The notes: generated by a model not told the origin, from the sequence alone. Counted from the first letter of the stretch, positions 38,912 to 48,965 are shown. The stretch: DNA of 64,000 nucleotides from Comamonadaceae bacterium (GCA_947455465.1 CANGNS010000020.1:1-64000); one strand, 5' to 3'. Numbers and translations are program-made.

Positions 38912-40125
38912 GCCCGGCCAGCCAGGCGCACGATGACGGCGCGCAGGACGGCGCTGCCCCAGGGGCTGGATTGCCGCGCCTGATTGCGGGCCATGTTTGC
39001 CTGCACGCCAGCATGGTGGCCATGCGCATGGCCACGCCGCTGCTGGCACTGCGCATGGGGCATAGCGCGCTGCATGTAGGCGTCTTGTTGGCGTTTTTCT
39101 CGCTCAGCCAGGTGTTTTTATCGCTGCCGGCGGGCCGCTTTGCCGACCGCCATGGCCTGCAAAAACCGGTGCGCGTCGGCGTAGTGTTGGCGATGGCCGG
39201 CGCGCTTTTATGTTTGCTGTTTCCGGTGTTTGAATTGCTGTGCGTGAGTGCGATGTTGATGGGTGCGGCCACCGGAACGGCCTCGGTGGCCTTGCAGCGC
39301 CACGTAGGCCGCGCGGCGCGCGACAGCATGGAGTTGCGCCGCGTGTTCAGTTGGTTGGCCTTGGGGCCGGCTTTCTCCAACTTCTTTGGCTCGGTGGCAG
39401 CAGGGCTGCTGATTGACTATGGCGCCTTGGTGCTGCCAGCTTCCCTGGACTATCCCGGTTTTCGCGCAGCTTTTGCCTTTGCGCTGGTGATGCCGTTGTT
39501 CAGCGCCTGGTGCATTGCTGCTGTGGCCGAACTGGCCCCGGTGGTGGCGCCGTCAGGCCCCCAGCCCTCGGCCTGGCATTTGCTGCGTGCCGCGCCTATG
39601 CGGCGCTTGCTGCTGGTCAATTGGCTGCTGTCCTCGTGCTGGGATGTGCATACGTTTGTGGTGCCGGTCATCGGCCATGAGCGCGCATTGAGCGCCTCGC
39701 TTATTGGCACGATTTTGGGCGCTTTTGCGGTGGCTGCCGTGGCGGTACGGGTGCTCATTCCTCTCACGGCGGCGCATATCAAGGAGTGGCACGCGCTCAC
39801 CGCTGCCATGCTGGCAACGGGGCTGCTGTTTGCGATGTATCCCTTTATGCAGTCGCCTTGGACCATGGGCTTGTGCTCGGTGGGTTTGGGGGTGGCGCTG
39901 GGCTCCGTACAGCCCATGATCATGAGCACCTTGCACCAGATCACGCCGCACGCCCAGCACGGCCAGGCGATCGGCCTGCGTATGGCGACCATCAATTTTT
40001 CAAGTGTGGTAATGCCGCTGCTGTTTGGCACCGCCGGCATGGTGGTGGGCGTCAGCGCGGTGTTTTGGACGGTGGGCAGCTTGGTGGCGCTAGGTGCGCA
40101 TGCCGCCTGGCGCTTGCGGGCTTAG
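38908..40125 (+). CDS. Major facilitator superfamily permease
   Basis: 405 aa with about 12 predicted spans and a GTG start overlapping the rmuC stop. The MFS loop motif between spans 2 and 3 is present (LPAGRFADRHGLQKPVRVG). The substrate is unknown; architecture fits a drug or metabolite exporter. It converges with the LOG gene, the two ending with a 4-bp overlap. Confidence 0.87.
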   Translation: MSPASQAHDDGAQDGAAPGAGLPRLIAGHVCLHASMVAMRMATPLLALRMGHSALHVGVLLAFFSLSQVFLSLPAGRFADRHGLQKPVRVGVVLAMAGALLCLLFPVFELLCVSAMLMGAATGTASVALQRHVGRAARDSMELRRVFSWLALGPAFSNFFGSVAAGLLIDYGALVLPASLDYPGFRAAFAFALVMPLFSAWCIAAVAELAPVVAPSGPQPSAWHLLRAAPMRRLLLVNWLLSSCWDVHTFVVPVIGHERALSASLIGTILGAFAVAAVAVRVLIPLTAAHIKEWHALTAAMLATGLLFAMYPFMQSPWTMGLCSVGLGVALGSVQPMIMSTLHQITPHAQHGQAIGLRMATINFSSVVMPLLFGTAGMVVGVSAVFWTVGSLVALGAHAAWRLRA

Positions 40126-41003
40126 GCGCTAGGCGCGGGCGACGTGGCGTAAAAATCCTGCACCGCCTGCCAAGCCTGCTCGGCGGTATCGGCCCAGCGC
40201 AGCAGCTGCAGGTCTTGGGCGGCAATCAGGCCTTCTTCGACCAGAAAATCCCAGTTGATGAGCTGCTTCCAAAAGGCGTTGCCGACCAGCACGATGGGCA
40301 GCGGCTTGGATTTGCCGGTTTGCACCAGGGTGATGATTTCAAACAACTCGTCCAGCGTGCCAAAGCCGCCGGGAAAAGCCACCAAAGCCTTGGCACGCAT
40401 CATGAAATGCATTTTGCGGGCGGCAAAGTAGTGGAATCTAAAGTTCAGCGCCGGGCTCACATAGGGGTTGGTGTGCTGCTCATGGGGCAAAGTAATATTG
40501 AGCCCCACGGTGGGCGCGCCCATGTCAAAAGCGCCCCGGTTCGCCGCTTCCATGATGCCGGGGCCGCCACCGGTGCAAATAAATAGCCGTCGGTCGGCGC
40601 TCATTTGCTGGCTGTGGCGCGCTACCAAGGCGGCAAAGGCGCGCGCTTGTGCGTACCAGTGGGCGCCTTGGGCTGCTTTGGCAGCGGCGCGTTGGTCCTG
40701 CGGCAAGCCGCTGTCCTGGGCTTTGGCTAGCAGTGCCTGGGCTTGCTCGGGCGATGCGCAGCGGGCGCTGCCAAACACGACCACCGTGTCTTCCACGCCT
40801 TGGGCGCTCAAGTCCAATTCGGGCTTGAGCATTTCCAGCTCCATGCGGATACCACGCGTGGCGCGGCGCAGCAAAAACTCGGGGTCGGCAAAAGCCAGGC
40901 GGTTGGCCTGTGGCGGCAGGTGTTTGCCCTGGTCGGAGTGGGTTTGCAGCGCCTGCCAGGCGCGTTCAAGGTCTTCGGGGGAGGGGGCTGGGGTGTTTTG
41001 CAT
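40122..41003 (-). CDS. LOG-family protein (nucleotide 5'-monophosphate phosphoribohydrolase type)
   Basis: 293-aa Rossmann-like protein. Contains TVVVFGSARCASPEQ, FICTGGGPGIMEAANRGAFD and the diagnostic AFPGGFGTLDELFEIITLVQTG in parts. The family cleaves nucleoside monophosphates to base and ribose 5-phosphate (LOG, YgdH/PpnN). The physiological role in bacteria is not settled. It lies 14 bp after efp in the same direction, so it is probably co-transcribed. Confidence 0.9.
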   Translation of the reverse strand: MQNTPAPSPEDLERAWQALQTHSDQGKHLPPQANRLAFADPEFLLRRATRGIRMELEMLKPELDLSAQGVEDTVVVFGSARCASPEQAQALLAKAQDSGLPQDQRAAAKAAQGAHWYAQARAFAALVARHSQQMSADRRLFICTGGGPGIMEAANRGAFDMGAPTVGLNITLPHEQHTNPYVSPALNFRFHYFAARKMHFMMRAKALVAFPGGFGTLDELFEIITLVQTGKSKPLPIVLVGNAFWKQLINWDFLVEEGLIAAQDLQLLRWADTAEQAWQAVQDFYATSPAPSA

Positions 41004-41017
41004 GCCCGCCTCGCGAA

Positions 41018-41572
41018 TTACACGCGCTTGCGGTACTCGCCCGTACGGGTGTCGATCTCCACTTTGTCGCCCTGGGCCACAAAAATCGGCACGCCGATTT
41101 CAAAGCCGGTGGCAATCTTGGCGGGCTTGAGCACTTTGCCCGAGGTGTCGCCTTTGACGGCGGGTTCGGTCCAGGTGATTTCACGCACCACGCTGGTGGG
41201 CAATTCCACCGAAATGGCTTTGCCGTCGTAGAACACGACTTCCACTTCCATGCCGTCTTCGAGGTAGTTGAGCGAATCGCCCATGTTTTCGGCCTCGACT
41301 TCGTACTGGTTGTAGTCCGCGTCCATGCAGACGTACATGGGGTCGGCAAAGTAGGAGTAGGTGCACTCTTTCTTGTCCAAAATGACCTGGTCCATTTTGT
41401 CGTCGGCTTTGAACACCACTTCGGTGCCGAAGTTGGCGATCAGGCTTTTGAGCTTCATGCGCACGGTGGCGGAGTTGCGTCCGCCGCGGCTGTATTCGGT
41501 TTTCAGAACCACCATGGGGTCTTTGCCGTGCATGATGACATTACCAGCACGAATTTCCTGGGCAATTTTCAT
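41018..41572 (-). CDS. efp: Elongation factor P (Arg32 type)
   Basis: 184 aa. Rescues ribosomes stalled at polyproline. The N-terminal KOW-like domain carries the P-site loop [16 protein letters not shown]; counting from ATG 41572, residue 32 is Arg, not Lys. That is the form rhamnosylated by EarP, whose gene lies immediately upstream. GEYRKRV at the end is typical. In the 157-bp leader a GGCTGC/GCAGCC hairpin lies close to the start. Confidence 0.97.
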   Translation of the reverse strand: MKIAQEIRAGNVIMHGKDPMVVLKTEYSRGGRNSATVRMKLKSLIANFGTEVVFKADDKMDQVILDKKECTYSYFADPMYVCMDADYNQYEVEAENMGDSLNYLEDGMEVEVVFYDGKAISVELPTSVVREITWTEPAVKGDTSGKVLKPAKIATGFEIGVPIFVAQGDKVEIDTRTGEYRKRV

Positions 41573-41729
41573 AATCAATCCGTCAGATTGTGGGGGCTGC
41601 CAAAAGCAGCCTTAGACCGCGAAATGCGGCGGGGCGTGGTGCGAAGCGCAAATGCGTCCGCGACCAGCAAAGCCCCTCATTTTATCGTGATTCGGTCTGG
41701 CGGCGGCTTGGCCGGCTGCACTGCCTGGG

Positions 41730-42938
41730 CTACGGCCCCGGTGCAGGCCCGCGCAGGCGGTGCACCAAGCTGAGCAAGCGCGTGCACAAATCGTCCTGCA
41801 TCCGCAGTGTTTCCGAGCGCTTGGGGGCCGATGGGGCCCAGGCAGGCCCGGCCTCCCAAGGCCATTGCAGGCCCTGCGGCCAGGGGCTGTGGGCACCCGC
41901 ATTCCAAAAAGCATGCCATCCGCGTTCGCAGGCGCTTGCCCCTATAGCGTCCAGGTAGGCCTGCAGTTTGGCCTCGTGTGCGCCATCGGCTTGGGGGTAA
42001 ATCTGCCAGACGCTGGGCTGGCCTGCCTGCAGCGCCTGTGCCAGCGAGTCTTCGCCGCGCACCAGATGGAGGTCGCACAGGCCCAGCAAGGCGTCAAACT
42101 GGGTTTGCGCCAGAAAGGGCAGGAAGCGGATGTGCAGCGCGCCCAGGGCCACGGCCAGGCCATCCGCCCCCGCCTCTTGGGCGTCCAGGCCTGCGGCCTG
42201 GGCCAGCGCCTGCTGCCCCGCGCCAGCGGCCACCAGCAATTGCACCGGCTGGTGCTGGCCCCGTAAAGCTTGGACCAGTGCCGCTAGCGGCGCCGTCGGG
42301 TAAGAAAAAAGCAAAACGCTGCGCTGCCCTGGCTGCCTGGGGGCGTAAGTGCGCAGCGCGGGGTCGCAATCGGTCCAGTCTGTCCGCCCGCTGGGCGCAT
42401 TGCTGCGCAGCAGGCCGCCGCTCTGGGGAACCAAACCAGGGTAGAAAAAATGCTTGGTCCAGCCACGCGCTGGGCCGTGCATGACCGGTGAGGGCAGGCC
42501 GTGGCTGCGCAGGGCAAAGGACTCGGCGCTGAGGTATTCCAAATTGATCCACGCTGGCGGGCGCGCTTGCAAAGCCGCTTGCGATGCATGCCATTGCAGC
42601 CAGGCTGGCGGCAGTTCGCAGCCAAAGGCCTCTATCCACACATCGCCGGGAGGGCACTGGGCCAGGACGGCGGGGTTGGCTGCCTGGCCCCAGGGCTGCA
42701 CTTCAACGCCAGGCCATAGGCCTTGGGTGGCGCCAGGCGCCATCCAGTCCAGCGGTGCGCTGTCGTCTATCCACAGACGCACCGCGTGCCCACGGGCGGC
42801 CAGCGTGGCGCACAGGCGCCAGCAGACGCCGGCGTCGCCGTAGTTGTCGATGACCTGGCAAAAAACGTCCCAGCGCAGGGGCGCGGGCAGCGTTTTGGCG
42901 GGCTGGGTGGCGGAGAGGTCCATGGCCGGATTGTCCAT
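41730..42938 (-). CDS. earP: EF-P arginine rhamnosyltransferase EarP
   Basis: 402-aa GT-B glycosyltransferase (DUF2331). Transfers rhamnose from dTDP-rhamnose to Arg32 of EF-P. It shows [20 protein letters not shown] at the N-terminus, [10 protein letters not shown], and the C-terminal donor-site region [13 protein letters not shown] with [11 protein letters not shown] 42938 gives [15 protein letters not shown] 42923 is possible. The pairing with an Arg32-type EF-P makes the function very likely. It is divergent from uvrC across 50 bp. Confidence 0.95.
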   Translation of the reverse strand: MDNPAMDLSATQPAKTLPAPLRWDVFCQVIDNYGDAGVCWRLCATLAARGHAVRLWIDDSAPLDWMAPGATQGLWPGVEVQPWGQAANPAVLAQCPPGDVWIEAFGCELPPAWLQWHASQAALQARPPAWINLEYLSAESFALRSHGLPSPVMHGPARGWTKHFFYPGLVPQSGGLLRSNAPSGRTDWTDCDPALRTYAPRQPGQRSVLLFSYPTAPLAALVQALRGQHQPVQLLVAAGAGQQALAQAAGLDAQEAGADGLAVALGALHIRFLPFLAQTQFDALLGLCDLHLVRGEDSLAQALQAGQPSVWQIYPQADGAHEAKLQAYLDAIGASACERGWHAFWNAGAHSPWPQGLQWPWEAGPAWAPSAPKRSETLRMQDDLCTRLLSLVHRLRGPAPGP

Positions 42939-42988
42939 CGCCAGTGCGGCCCGCCAAATTGCTGGGCAAATGCTTGGACAATAGGCCC

Positions 42989-44971
42989 ATGACCGCGTCC
43001 GCACCATCTCCCCATAGCGACGAATTGCTGCGCCAAGTGGCCGCCTTGCCCACCTTGCCCGGCGTTTACCGCTACTTTGACGCGCAGGAACAGATTTTGT
43101 ACGTCGGCAAAGCCATCAGCCTGAAAAAGCGCGTGGCCAGCTATTTCCAGAAAAACCATGGTGGTACGCGTATTGGGCACATGGTCAGCAAGATTGCGCG
43201 CATGGAGACCACAGTGGTGCGCTCCGAGGCCGAGGCTTTGCTGCTGGAAAACAACCTGATCAAGACGCTCAATCCCAAATACAACATCTTGTTTCGGGAC
43301 GACAAAAGCTACCCCTACCTGAAGATGACCGCCGCCAACCCCGAGCCCGCACCCGACGCAGGTGGGCGCAAAAGTGGCAAACCGGGCACCGACCCGCAGC
43401 AGTATTCGCGGGTGGCGTATTACCGGGGCGGCGTCGAGAAAAAACACCATTATTTCGGCCCCTACCCCAGCGCCTGGGCCGTTAAAGAGGCGATTTTGCT
43501 GATGCAAAAGGTGTTTCGCCTGCGCACTTGCGAGGACTCGGTCTTTAGCAACCGCACCCGGCCCTGCCTGCTGTACCAAATCAAACGCTGTTCGGGGCCG
43601 TGCGTGGGACACATCAGCGCGCCGGACTATGCGCAGGATGTGCGCGATGCACAGCGCTTTTTGCAGGGCGACGCCCAGGAGGTGCTCAAGTCACTGGAGT
43701 CGCGCATGATGGCGCATGCCGAGCGCCTGGAGTTCGAACAGGCCGCAGAGCTGCGCAACCAGGTTGCGGCGCTCTCCAACGTGCTGCACCAGCAATCGGT
43801 GGACAACGTGTCCGACCGCGACGTAGACATTCTGGCCGTCAAAGTGCAGGGCGGCAAAGCCTGCGTCAACCTGGCCATGGTGCGCGGCGGGCGGCATTTG
43901 GGCGACAGGCCGTATTTCCCGGTGCATGTGGAAGATGCAGCCGTGTTGCTCGACGACGAGGGCGCCTCGGACACCCCGCAAAGCGCCGAGTCACAGGTAT
44001 TGGAGGCCTTTTTGGCGCAGCACTACATCGGCGTGCCCATGCCTTCGGTGCTGGTGGTGAGCGAGCCGGTGAACAAAGCCCTGTTGCAGGCCTTGTCCGA
44101 GCAGCACGGTTTCAAGGTAACGGCGGTGCACCAGCCGCGTGAGCAGCGCCGTGCCTGGCTGGACATGGCGCAAACCAATGCGGCGCTGCAATTGGCGCGC
44201 TTGCTGGCCGAAGAAGGCTCGCAGCAGGCCCGCACCCGGGCCCTGGCCGAGGCGCTGGACCTGGCGATGGAGGACCTGGCCCGGCTGCGCATCGAGTGTT
44301 TTGATATTTCACACACTGCGGGCGAGGCGACGCAGGCCTCCTGCGTGGTGTTTGAGCAGCATGCCATGCAAAACGCCCAGTACCGGCGCTACCGCATCGA
44401 GGACATCACGCCCGGTGACGACTACGCCGCCATGCGCCAGGTGCTTACGCGCCGCTACAGCAAAGTGGCCGAGGCGCTGGCCCAGGCTAAGCACGCCGGG
44501 CAGGTGGCCACGGGCAGCGCGCGCATGCCCGATTTGGTGCTGGTCGACGGCGGTAAAGGCCAGGTGTCCATGGCGCGCGCGGTCTTTGAAAGTTTGGGGC
44601 TGGACTTGGCGCTGATCGTTGGTGTGGAAAAGGGCGAGGGCCGCAAAGTCGGGCTGGAGGAGCTGGTTTTCGCCGACGGGCGCGACAAGGTCTACCTGGG
44701 CGCCGACTCCGCCGCGCTGATGCTGGTGGCGCAAATTCGCGACGAGGCGCACCGTTTTGCCATTACCGGCATGCGCGCCCAGCGCGCCCGGGTGCGGGTG
44801 GACGGCGGCAAGCTGGAGGAAATCCCTGGCGTAGGCCCCAAGCGCAGGGCCAAGCTACTGCAGCGGTTTGGCGGCGTGCGAGGCGTAGCGCAGGCCAGCG
44901 CCCAGGATTTGGCCTCGGTAGAGGGCATCTCGCCTGAGCTGGCCCAAGAGATTTACCGCGCGCTGCACTAG
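42989..44971 (+). CDS. uvrC: UvrABC excinuclease subunit C
   Basis: 660-aa subunit that makes both incisions in nucleotide excision repair. The GIY-YIG nuclease is at the N-terminus ([18 protein letters not shown]). [15 protein letters not shown] follows, then a UVR helix ([17 protein letters not shown]), an RNase H-like C-nuclease with [16 protein letters not shown] and [10 protein letters not shown], and tandem HhH motifs ([16 protein letters not shown]). A Gly/Pro-rich insert lies in the N-terminal half (near residue 120). ATG 42989 was chosen by homology. Confidence 0.97.
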   Translation: MTASAPSPHSDELLRQVAALPTLPGVYRYFDAQEQILYVGKAISLKKRVASYFQKNHGGTRIGHMVSKIARMETTVVRSEAEALLLENNLIKTLNPKYNILFRDDKSYPYLKMTAANPEPAPDAGGRKSGKPGTDPQQYSRVAYYRGGVEKKHHYFGPYPSAWAVKEAILLMQKVFRLRTCEDSVFSNRTRPCLLYQIKRCSGPCVGHISAPDYAQDVRDAQRFLQGDAQEVLKSLESRMMAHAERLEFEQAAELRNQVAALSNVLHQQSVDNVSDRDVDILAVKVQGGKACVNLAMVRGGRHLGDRPYFPVHVEDAAVLLDDEGASDTPQSAESQVLEAFLAQHYIGVPMPSVLVVSEPVNKALLQALSEQHGFKVTAVHQPREQRRAWLDMAQTNAALQLARLLAEEGSQQARTRALAEALDLAMEDLARLRIECFDISHTAGEATQASCVVFEQHAMQNAQYRRYRIEDITPGDDYAAMRQVLTRRYSKVAEALAQAKHAGQVATGSARMPDLVLVDGGKGQVSMARAVFESLGLDLALIVGVEKGEGRKVGLEELVFADGRDKVYLGADSAALMLVAQIRDEAHRFAITGMRAQRARVRVDGGKLEEIPGVGPKRRAKLLQRFGGVRGVAQASAQDLASVEGISPELAQEIYRALH

Positions 44972-44990
44972 GCGTGCCACAATTGCCTGC

Positions 44991-45566
44991 ATGTTTCTGA
45001 CCATCCCCACCATCATGACCTGGACGCGCATTTGCGCGATCCCGCTGATCGTGGGCGTTTTCTACGCGCCAGAAAGCTTTGCCACGCTGCCCGAGAAAAA
45101 CCTGATCGCCACCGTGATGTTCGTGGTCTTTGCCATGACGGACTGGCTGGATGGCTACCTGGCCCGCAAACTGAACCAAACCTCGTCTTTCGGCGCCTTT
45201 TTGGACCCGGTGGCCGACAAATTTTTGGTCTGTGCCTGCGTGCTGGTGCTGGTCCACCTGGGGCGTACCGACGTTTTTGTGGCGCTGATCATCATCGGGC
45301 GCGAGATTGCTATTTCGGCCCTGCGCGAGTGGATGGCCCAAATTGGCGCCACCAAAAGCGTGGCGGTCCACATGCTGGGCAAGGTTAAAACGGTGGTGCA
45401 AATGGTCGCCATCCCGTTTTTGCTCTACGACGGCACGCTGTTGGGTGTGATTGACACCCACGCCTTTGGCATCGTGCTGATCTGGATCGCTGCCGTGCTG
45501 ACGGTCTGGTCCATGGTGTATTACCTGCAAAAAGCGTTACCCGAGATCCGCGCCCGCAGCCAATAG
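44991..45566 (+). CDS. pgsA: CDP-diacylglycerol-glycerol-3-phosphate 3-phosphatidyltransferase
   Basis: 191-aa membrane enzyme that makes phosphatidylglycerol phosphate. The CDP-alcohol phosphotransferase motif DG-x2-AR-x8-G-x3-D-x3-D is present as DWLDGYLARKLN and GAFLDPVADK. It begins TIPTIMTWTRICAIPLIV. It sits in the usual uvrC-pgsA-tRNA order. It is unrelated to the poly-gamma-glutamate gene PgsA/CapA despite the shared symbol. Confidence 0.96.
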   Translation: MFLTIPTIMTWTRICAIPLIVGVFYAPESFATLPEKNLIATVMFVVFAMTDWLDGYLARKLNQTSSFGAFLDPVADKFLVCACVLVLVHLGRTDVFVALIIIGREIAISALREWMAQIGATKSVAVHMLGKVKTVVQMVAIPFLLYDGTLLGVIDTHAFGIVLIWIAAVLTVWSMVYYLQKALPEIRARSQ

Positions 45567-45620
45567 ACGGCGGCGGGGCCTGGCCGGGTCGGTTTGCGCA
45601 TAGAATTACGGTTTCAGGTG

Positions 45621-45696
45621 GGGTGATTAGCTCAGTTGGTAGAGCGGCGCCCTTACAAGGCGTAGGTCGGCGGTTCGAGCCCGTCATCACCCACCA
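45621..45696 (+). tRNA. tRNA-Val(UAC)
   Basis: 76 nt including encoded CCA. Acceptor GGGTGAT/ATCACCC pairs perfectly, the D-stem is GCTC/GAGC, the anticodon stem GCGCC/GGCGT encloses loop CTTACAA with anticodon TAC, and the T-arm is GGCGG-TTCGAGC-CCGTC. A TAGAAT -10-like box lies 15 bp upstream. Its 3' part (45648-45696) matches 44 of 49 bases at 63052-63100, marking it as the probable left end of the accessory island. Confidence 0.97.
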
Positions 45697-45713
45697 CCCA
45701 ATCCCTTCAGTAT

Positions 45714-46820
45714 TCACAACCCCCGGTTCTGAAACTGCGCCCTTCGGGGTCGCCCCAGCCAAACATAGGCCGCCAGAAAAGCTGCCGCTACCGCCACCAG
45801 TGCGGTCATGTAGGCGCGCTTGTAATGCCTCTCACTGAAGATTGCGCTGCTGCCCGGCTCGGGTAAGGGAACCGGGTCGTAAGGCAATCCGGCCGTCAAA
45901 GCCAATGCTTTCATGTCCAGCAGGTGAATGACCGGAACCTTTTTCTCCAGGAAGGCGCCGATCAGCCCGCCGGTGCGGGTGCGCGCCTGCGCCTGGGAGC
46001 GGATAAGGCCGGGGCGCAGCGCGCCGTAGTCGCCTCTCGCGCCGCCCGAGGACAGGTTCCCGCCGATATTGACAAAACAGGCCGGGGTGCCGTCCGCAAG
46101 ATACAGCGCCATCCGCCGTGCGATGTTTTTTGTGAAATCGGTCTCCTCGATAAAAGGCGCTGCGCTGGCCAGGATTCGCGCTCGAAGACGCACGCGGATG
46201 TCCTCGTCCATGTCGGCGCCGACATCCCCGGCGCCGCCCAGCGAGATAGCGGCCATGGGGGTGCGGATGCTGGTGTTTTCGTGAAGCGCCTGGACCATGT
46301 CCAGCCAGGTGAAGTCGGGGTCGTTGGCGCCCCACATCGAGGCGCCAAGCGAGGCGATGACGACGGGCTGCAAGTGCATGACCTGCGCGGCACTGAGAAC
46401 CGAGATGGCAAGGGCGGGAAACGATCCAGAAAGATTGACGGCAATGCGATCGCCCGGGTGCGCGCCGCATTGCTGTAGCAGGTCGACGGCAAGCGCCGCG
46501 AAATCTGCTTGGGTGGACGTGCGCTTGGCTTCGAGCACGCCCAGGGTCGTGGTCATGCCGCTGTAGCGGACCCCTATCATTCCCGTTGCGTTGACGTCCG
46601 CGCCCCGGTCGATGCGGATGCCGCGCGCCTGCTTTTCGGCCTTGACGGCGGCCATGCCTTGTTGGGCGAGGCGCGATGCCGCCAATTTTTGTGCGTGCCA
46701 TGGCGTCTGGCCCCCTGCGCTGAAATGCCCCAGACACAGATACCCCGCATAAAGGATCGCTGCTGCGGCGATCAGCAGCCCATCGCGTTTTTCAAAACCT
46801 GGTGTCAGCGTGGCCACCAT
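45714..46820 (-). CDS. Poly-gamma-glutamate system protein PgsW-like
   Basis: 368 aa with membrane spans at both ends (about 14-31 and 338-358) and a long extracytoplasmic or cytoplasmic domain between. Features include GADVNATGMIGVRYSGMTTTLG, PVVIASLGASMWGANDPDF and FVNIGGNLSSGGARGDY. The position directly after pgsB and pgsC and the overall layout match the PgsW (TIGR04332) family found with PgsB/PgsC in Gram-negative bacteria lacking the Bacillus-type PgsA/CapA. The biochemical role is unknown. Last gene of the minus-strand unit, ending 17 bp from the tRNA. Confidence 0.75.
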   Translation of the reverse strand: MVATLTPGFEKRDGLLIAAAAILYAGYLCLGHFSAGGQTPWHAQKLAASRLAQQGMAAVKAEKQARGIRIDRGADVNATGMIGVRYSGMTTTLGVLEAKRTSTQADFAALAVDLLQQCGAHPGDRIAVNLSGSFPALAISVLSAAQVMHLQPVVIASLGASMWGANDPDFTWLDMVQALHENTSIRTPMAAISLGGAGDVGADMDEDIRVRLRARILASAAPFIEETDFTKNIARRMALYLADGTPACFVNIGGNLSSGGARGDYGALRPGLIRSQAQARTRTGGLIGAFLEKKVPVIHLLDMKALALTAGLPYDPVPLPEPGSSAIFSERHYKRAYMTALVAVAAAFLAAYVWLGRPRRAQFQNRGL

Positions 46821-46825
46821 GCGTC

Positions 46826-47269
46826 CTACCAGTGCGCCGATTTGGCCAATGCCAGGACCACCAGCTTGAGCGCCACCGCCACCACCAGCATGGACGACAG
46901 CGTTTTTACCGCACCCTGGCGGTCAATTTCGTGGGCCAGGATACCGGGCACCAGGTAGCCGATGACCAGCGCGGCGCTCACCGGCAGATGGGCCTCGGCG
47001 GTCACCAGACCGCTCAGGTAGCGCAGCAGGAAGCTGACAATAATGAACACGGCAAAGCGGCGCCGGCCAAACAAGATCAGCACCTCGGACAACAGCCGGA
47101 CGGCGCCCCAGGTGAGCAGGCTCAGCGCCATGGTTACGGCCACGCGCAGAGGGTCGTCCAGCATCATGGCGATGTAGCCGGGGACGATGATCCCGCCCGG
47201 CGAAATCGCAGTGATTTCCAGGAAGACGATGCTGGCTAACACGCCAAAGATGATTAGTTCGTCAGACAT
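46826..47269 (-). CDS. pgsC: Poly-gamma-glutamate synthesis membrane protein PgsC/CapC
   Basis: 147-aa membrane protein with four to five spans. The N-terminal pattern FLEITAISPGGIIVPGYIAMML is the CapC signature. It is thought to form the membrane synthase/export complex with PgsB. ATG 47269 lies within the end of pgsB (8-bp overlap), so the two are translationally coupled; a longer in-frame extension upstream overlaps pgsB and is rejected. Confidence 0.88.
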   Translation of the reverse strand: MSDELIIFGVLASIVFLEITAISPGGIIVPGYIAMMLDDPLRVAVTMALSLLTWGAVRLLSEVLILFGRRRFAVFIIVSFLLRYLSGLVTAEAHLPVSAALVIGYLVPGILAHEIDRQGAVKTLSSMLVVAVALKLVVLALAKSAHW

Positions 47270-48407
47270 GGGGCGTTGCGATGGCTTGGTCGGCTGCGAA
47301 GTGCACTTGCCCTGATCCGACGATATTGCCCACAGCAAAAACCACCGCATCGTGCTCCAGCGCACGGAGCGCAGCATAGCTTCTTAGGCCAGAGATGCGC
47401 TCCGGCGAAATGCCGCGCTTGGCGAGGGCCCGTCGCATCAGCAACCGGCCGGTGCCGGCGGTGATGAACGCATCAAAGTGTGCCTGGTGCTGGACCGCAA
47501 AGTCGACGAATTGATGCAAACGCGCCGGTCGGTCGTAACGGTTGTTGACCAGCAGCATTCGGCGTCCGCAGTCCATCAGTCCCTGGGTCTGCGCCTGCGC
47601 GAGGATCTTCTGTGCCGAGGCCGGATCGTTGGCCGCCATGGCGTTGAGAAAAACCAGCTGTTTGCCAAATTTGCCGACCGAACGCTCGACCCTGAACGCG
47701 CCCGGGTCGGGGCGGTAGTGCACCATACCTGCAAGCGCCGTCTCGCGGTCGATGCCCAGGTGTTGGCATACCGCCAGGGCCAGCGCAACGTTCTCGGCGA
47801 AATCGGCGGTAGGGCCTTGCAGGCCATCACAGTTCGTTAGCACAACGCTCGTTCCCTTGGCTTTGGCGCGCTCGGCGAAGAATTCGGCGTAGGCGGTGTC
47901 GGCCGTAAACAGCTTGCCTCCTGTGGGAATGGTGTTGCTCAAGGCGTCTGCAATAGCGTCTAGTGTTGCGCCCATTTCATCCAAATGATCGGGACGGACG
48001 TTGGTGATCACGCCGATGTCCGAACGCAGCATGCGCTCTTCACTGATTCTTTGGTATTCGGGCAGGATGGCCATGCATTCGATGACCAGGACGTCGGCCT
48101 GTTGCCGGGCCGCTAGGCGCAGGATGCGCAATTGTTCTTTGATGCTGGGCTTGCCCAGGCGCGTGAGCGGAGTTTCTGATCCATCCGTGTGGATGAGTTG
48201 CGGGCAGGTGCCAGTGGTCTTGGTCAGAACGCGCAAGCCGCCCGACCGCAGCCCAGCGTCGATCAGGCGGCTCACCGATGACTTACCGCGAATGCCATTG
48301 ACATGGATGACGTGGGCAATCGCCCGTCGGTGCTTGTGTGCAAGGTGATTTTCTAGAGCCAGCCACGCCAGGTAGGCGAGGCAGGCCAACACGGTGAAAG
48401 TGGTCAT
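47262..48407 (-). CDS. pgsB: Poly-gamma-glutamate synthase PgsB/CapB
   Basis: 381-aa Mur-ligase-like ATP-dependent amide ligase that polymerises glutamate through the gamma-carboxyl. After one N-terminal span comes the P-loop VNGIRGKSSVSRLI, then LVIECMAILPEYQ, GVITNVRPDHLDEMG and FVGNIVGSG-like AVGNIVGSGQ near the end, all typical of CapB. The catalytic core is intact, so this is not a decayed copy. It is upstream of pgsC and pgsW. Confidence 0.93.
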   Translation of the reverse strand: MTTFTVLACLAYLAWLALENHLAHKHRRAIAHVIHVNGIRGKSSVSRLIDAGLRSGGLRVLTKTTGTCPQLIHTDGSETPLTRLGKPSIKEQLRILRLAARQQADVLVIECMAILPEYQRISEERMLRSDIGVITNVRPDHLDEMGATLDAIADALSNTIPTGGKLFTADTAYAEFFAERAKAKGTSVVLTNCDGLQGPTADFAENVALALAVCQHLGIDRETALAGMVHYRPDPGAFRVERSVGKFGKQLVFLNAMAANDPASAQKILAQAQTQGLMDCGRRMLLVNNRYDRPARLHQFVDFAVQHQAHFDAFITAGTGRLLMRRALAKRGISPERISGLRSYAALRALEHDAVVFAVGNIVGSGQVHFAADQAIATPHV

Positions 48408-48436
48408 TGGCGCAAGGGCACGCAGTGCGTGTCCGG

Positions 48437-48718
48437 CTAGTAGCTTGGTTGGCGATGGATCTCGCTGCCCAAGACTTTACTAGACGGGCCGGGCCAGGGC
48501 CGAACCACCACGGCCAAGGCCGCCCCGTCAAACGGCGGGCCACACACGACCGGAGGCCCGTAGGCTATTTCAGAGCCTACGGCGAGGTACTTAGCGGCGT
48601 CGTAGGTGGTGACCGCGTAACGGCCAGCGGGCAGGTCCAGGGTGAGTTGGCTCGCAAAGCTGGGCGCAGCGTGGGATAGGGGCGCGATCCAAACCAGGAG
48701 CAGGCCGGCGAGGCTCAC
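48437..48718 (-). CDS. Small probable secreted protein
   Basis: 93 aa from GTG 48718. The first residues (MSLAGLLLVWIAPLSHAAPS) read as a signal peptide, followed by a short beta-rich domain (LTLDLPAGRYAVTTYDAAKY). The frame is open upstream to an ATG at 48946, but that part looks unlike protein. Start and reality are uncertain. It lies between a zinc hydrolase and pgsB in the island transcription unit. No domain recognised. Confidence 0.45.
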   Translation of the reverse strand: MSLAGLLLVWIAPLSHAAPSFASQLTLDLPAGRYAVTTYDAAKYLAVGSEIAYGPPVVCGPPFDGAALAVVVRPWPGPSSKVLGSEIHRQPSY

Positions 48719-48965
48719 GCTAGAGCCGGCCGATGGCGAGCATTCAGGCAAGAAGATGGCGCCTGCGGCCCCGGCCCACGCGGGGATTGAAAGGACAGAG
48801 GAGTGCGCTGGAGCAAAGGCTGGGCCGCCGCCGGACGGTGCCGTGAAAAGCGCAGGCGCTGCCTCGCGGCCACCCGGACTGAGGCCAAGGACCTGCTGGG
48901 TGAACGCGAAAACCTGCGCACCCCCAAGTCGGTCCCAGTCTCTCATGCCGTTGCTGACACTGCGC

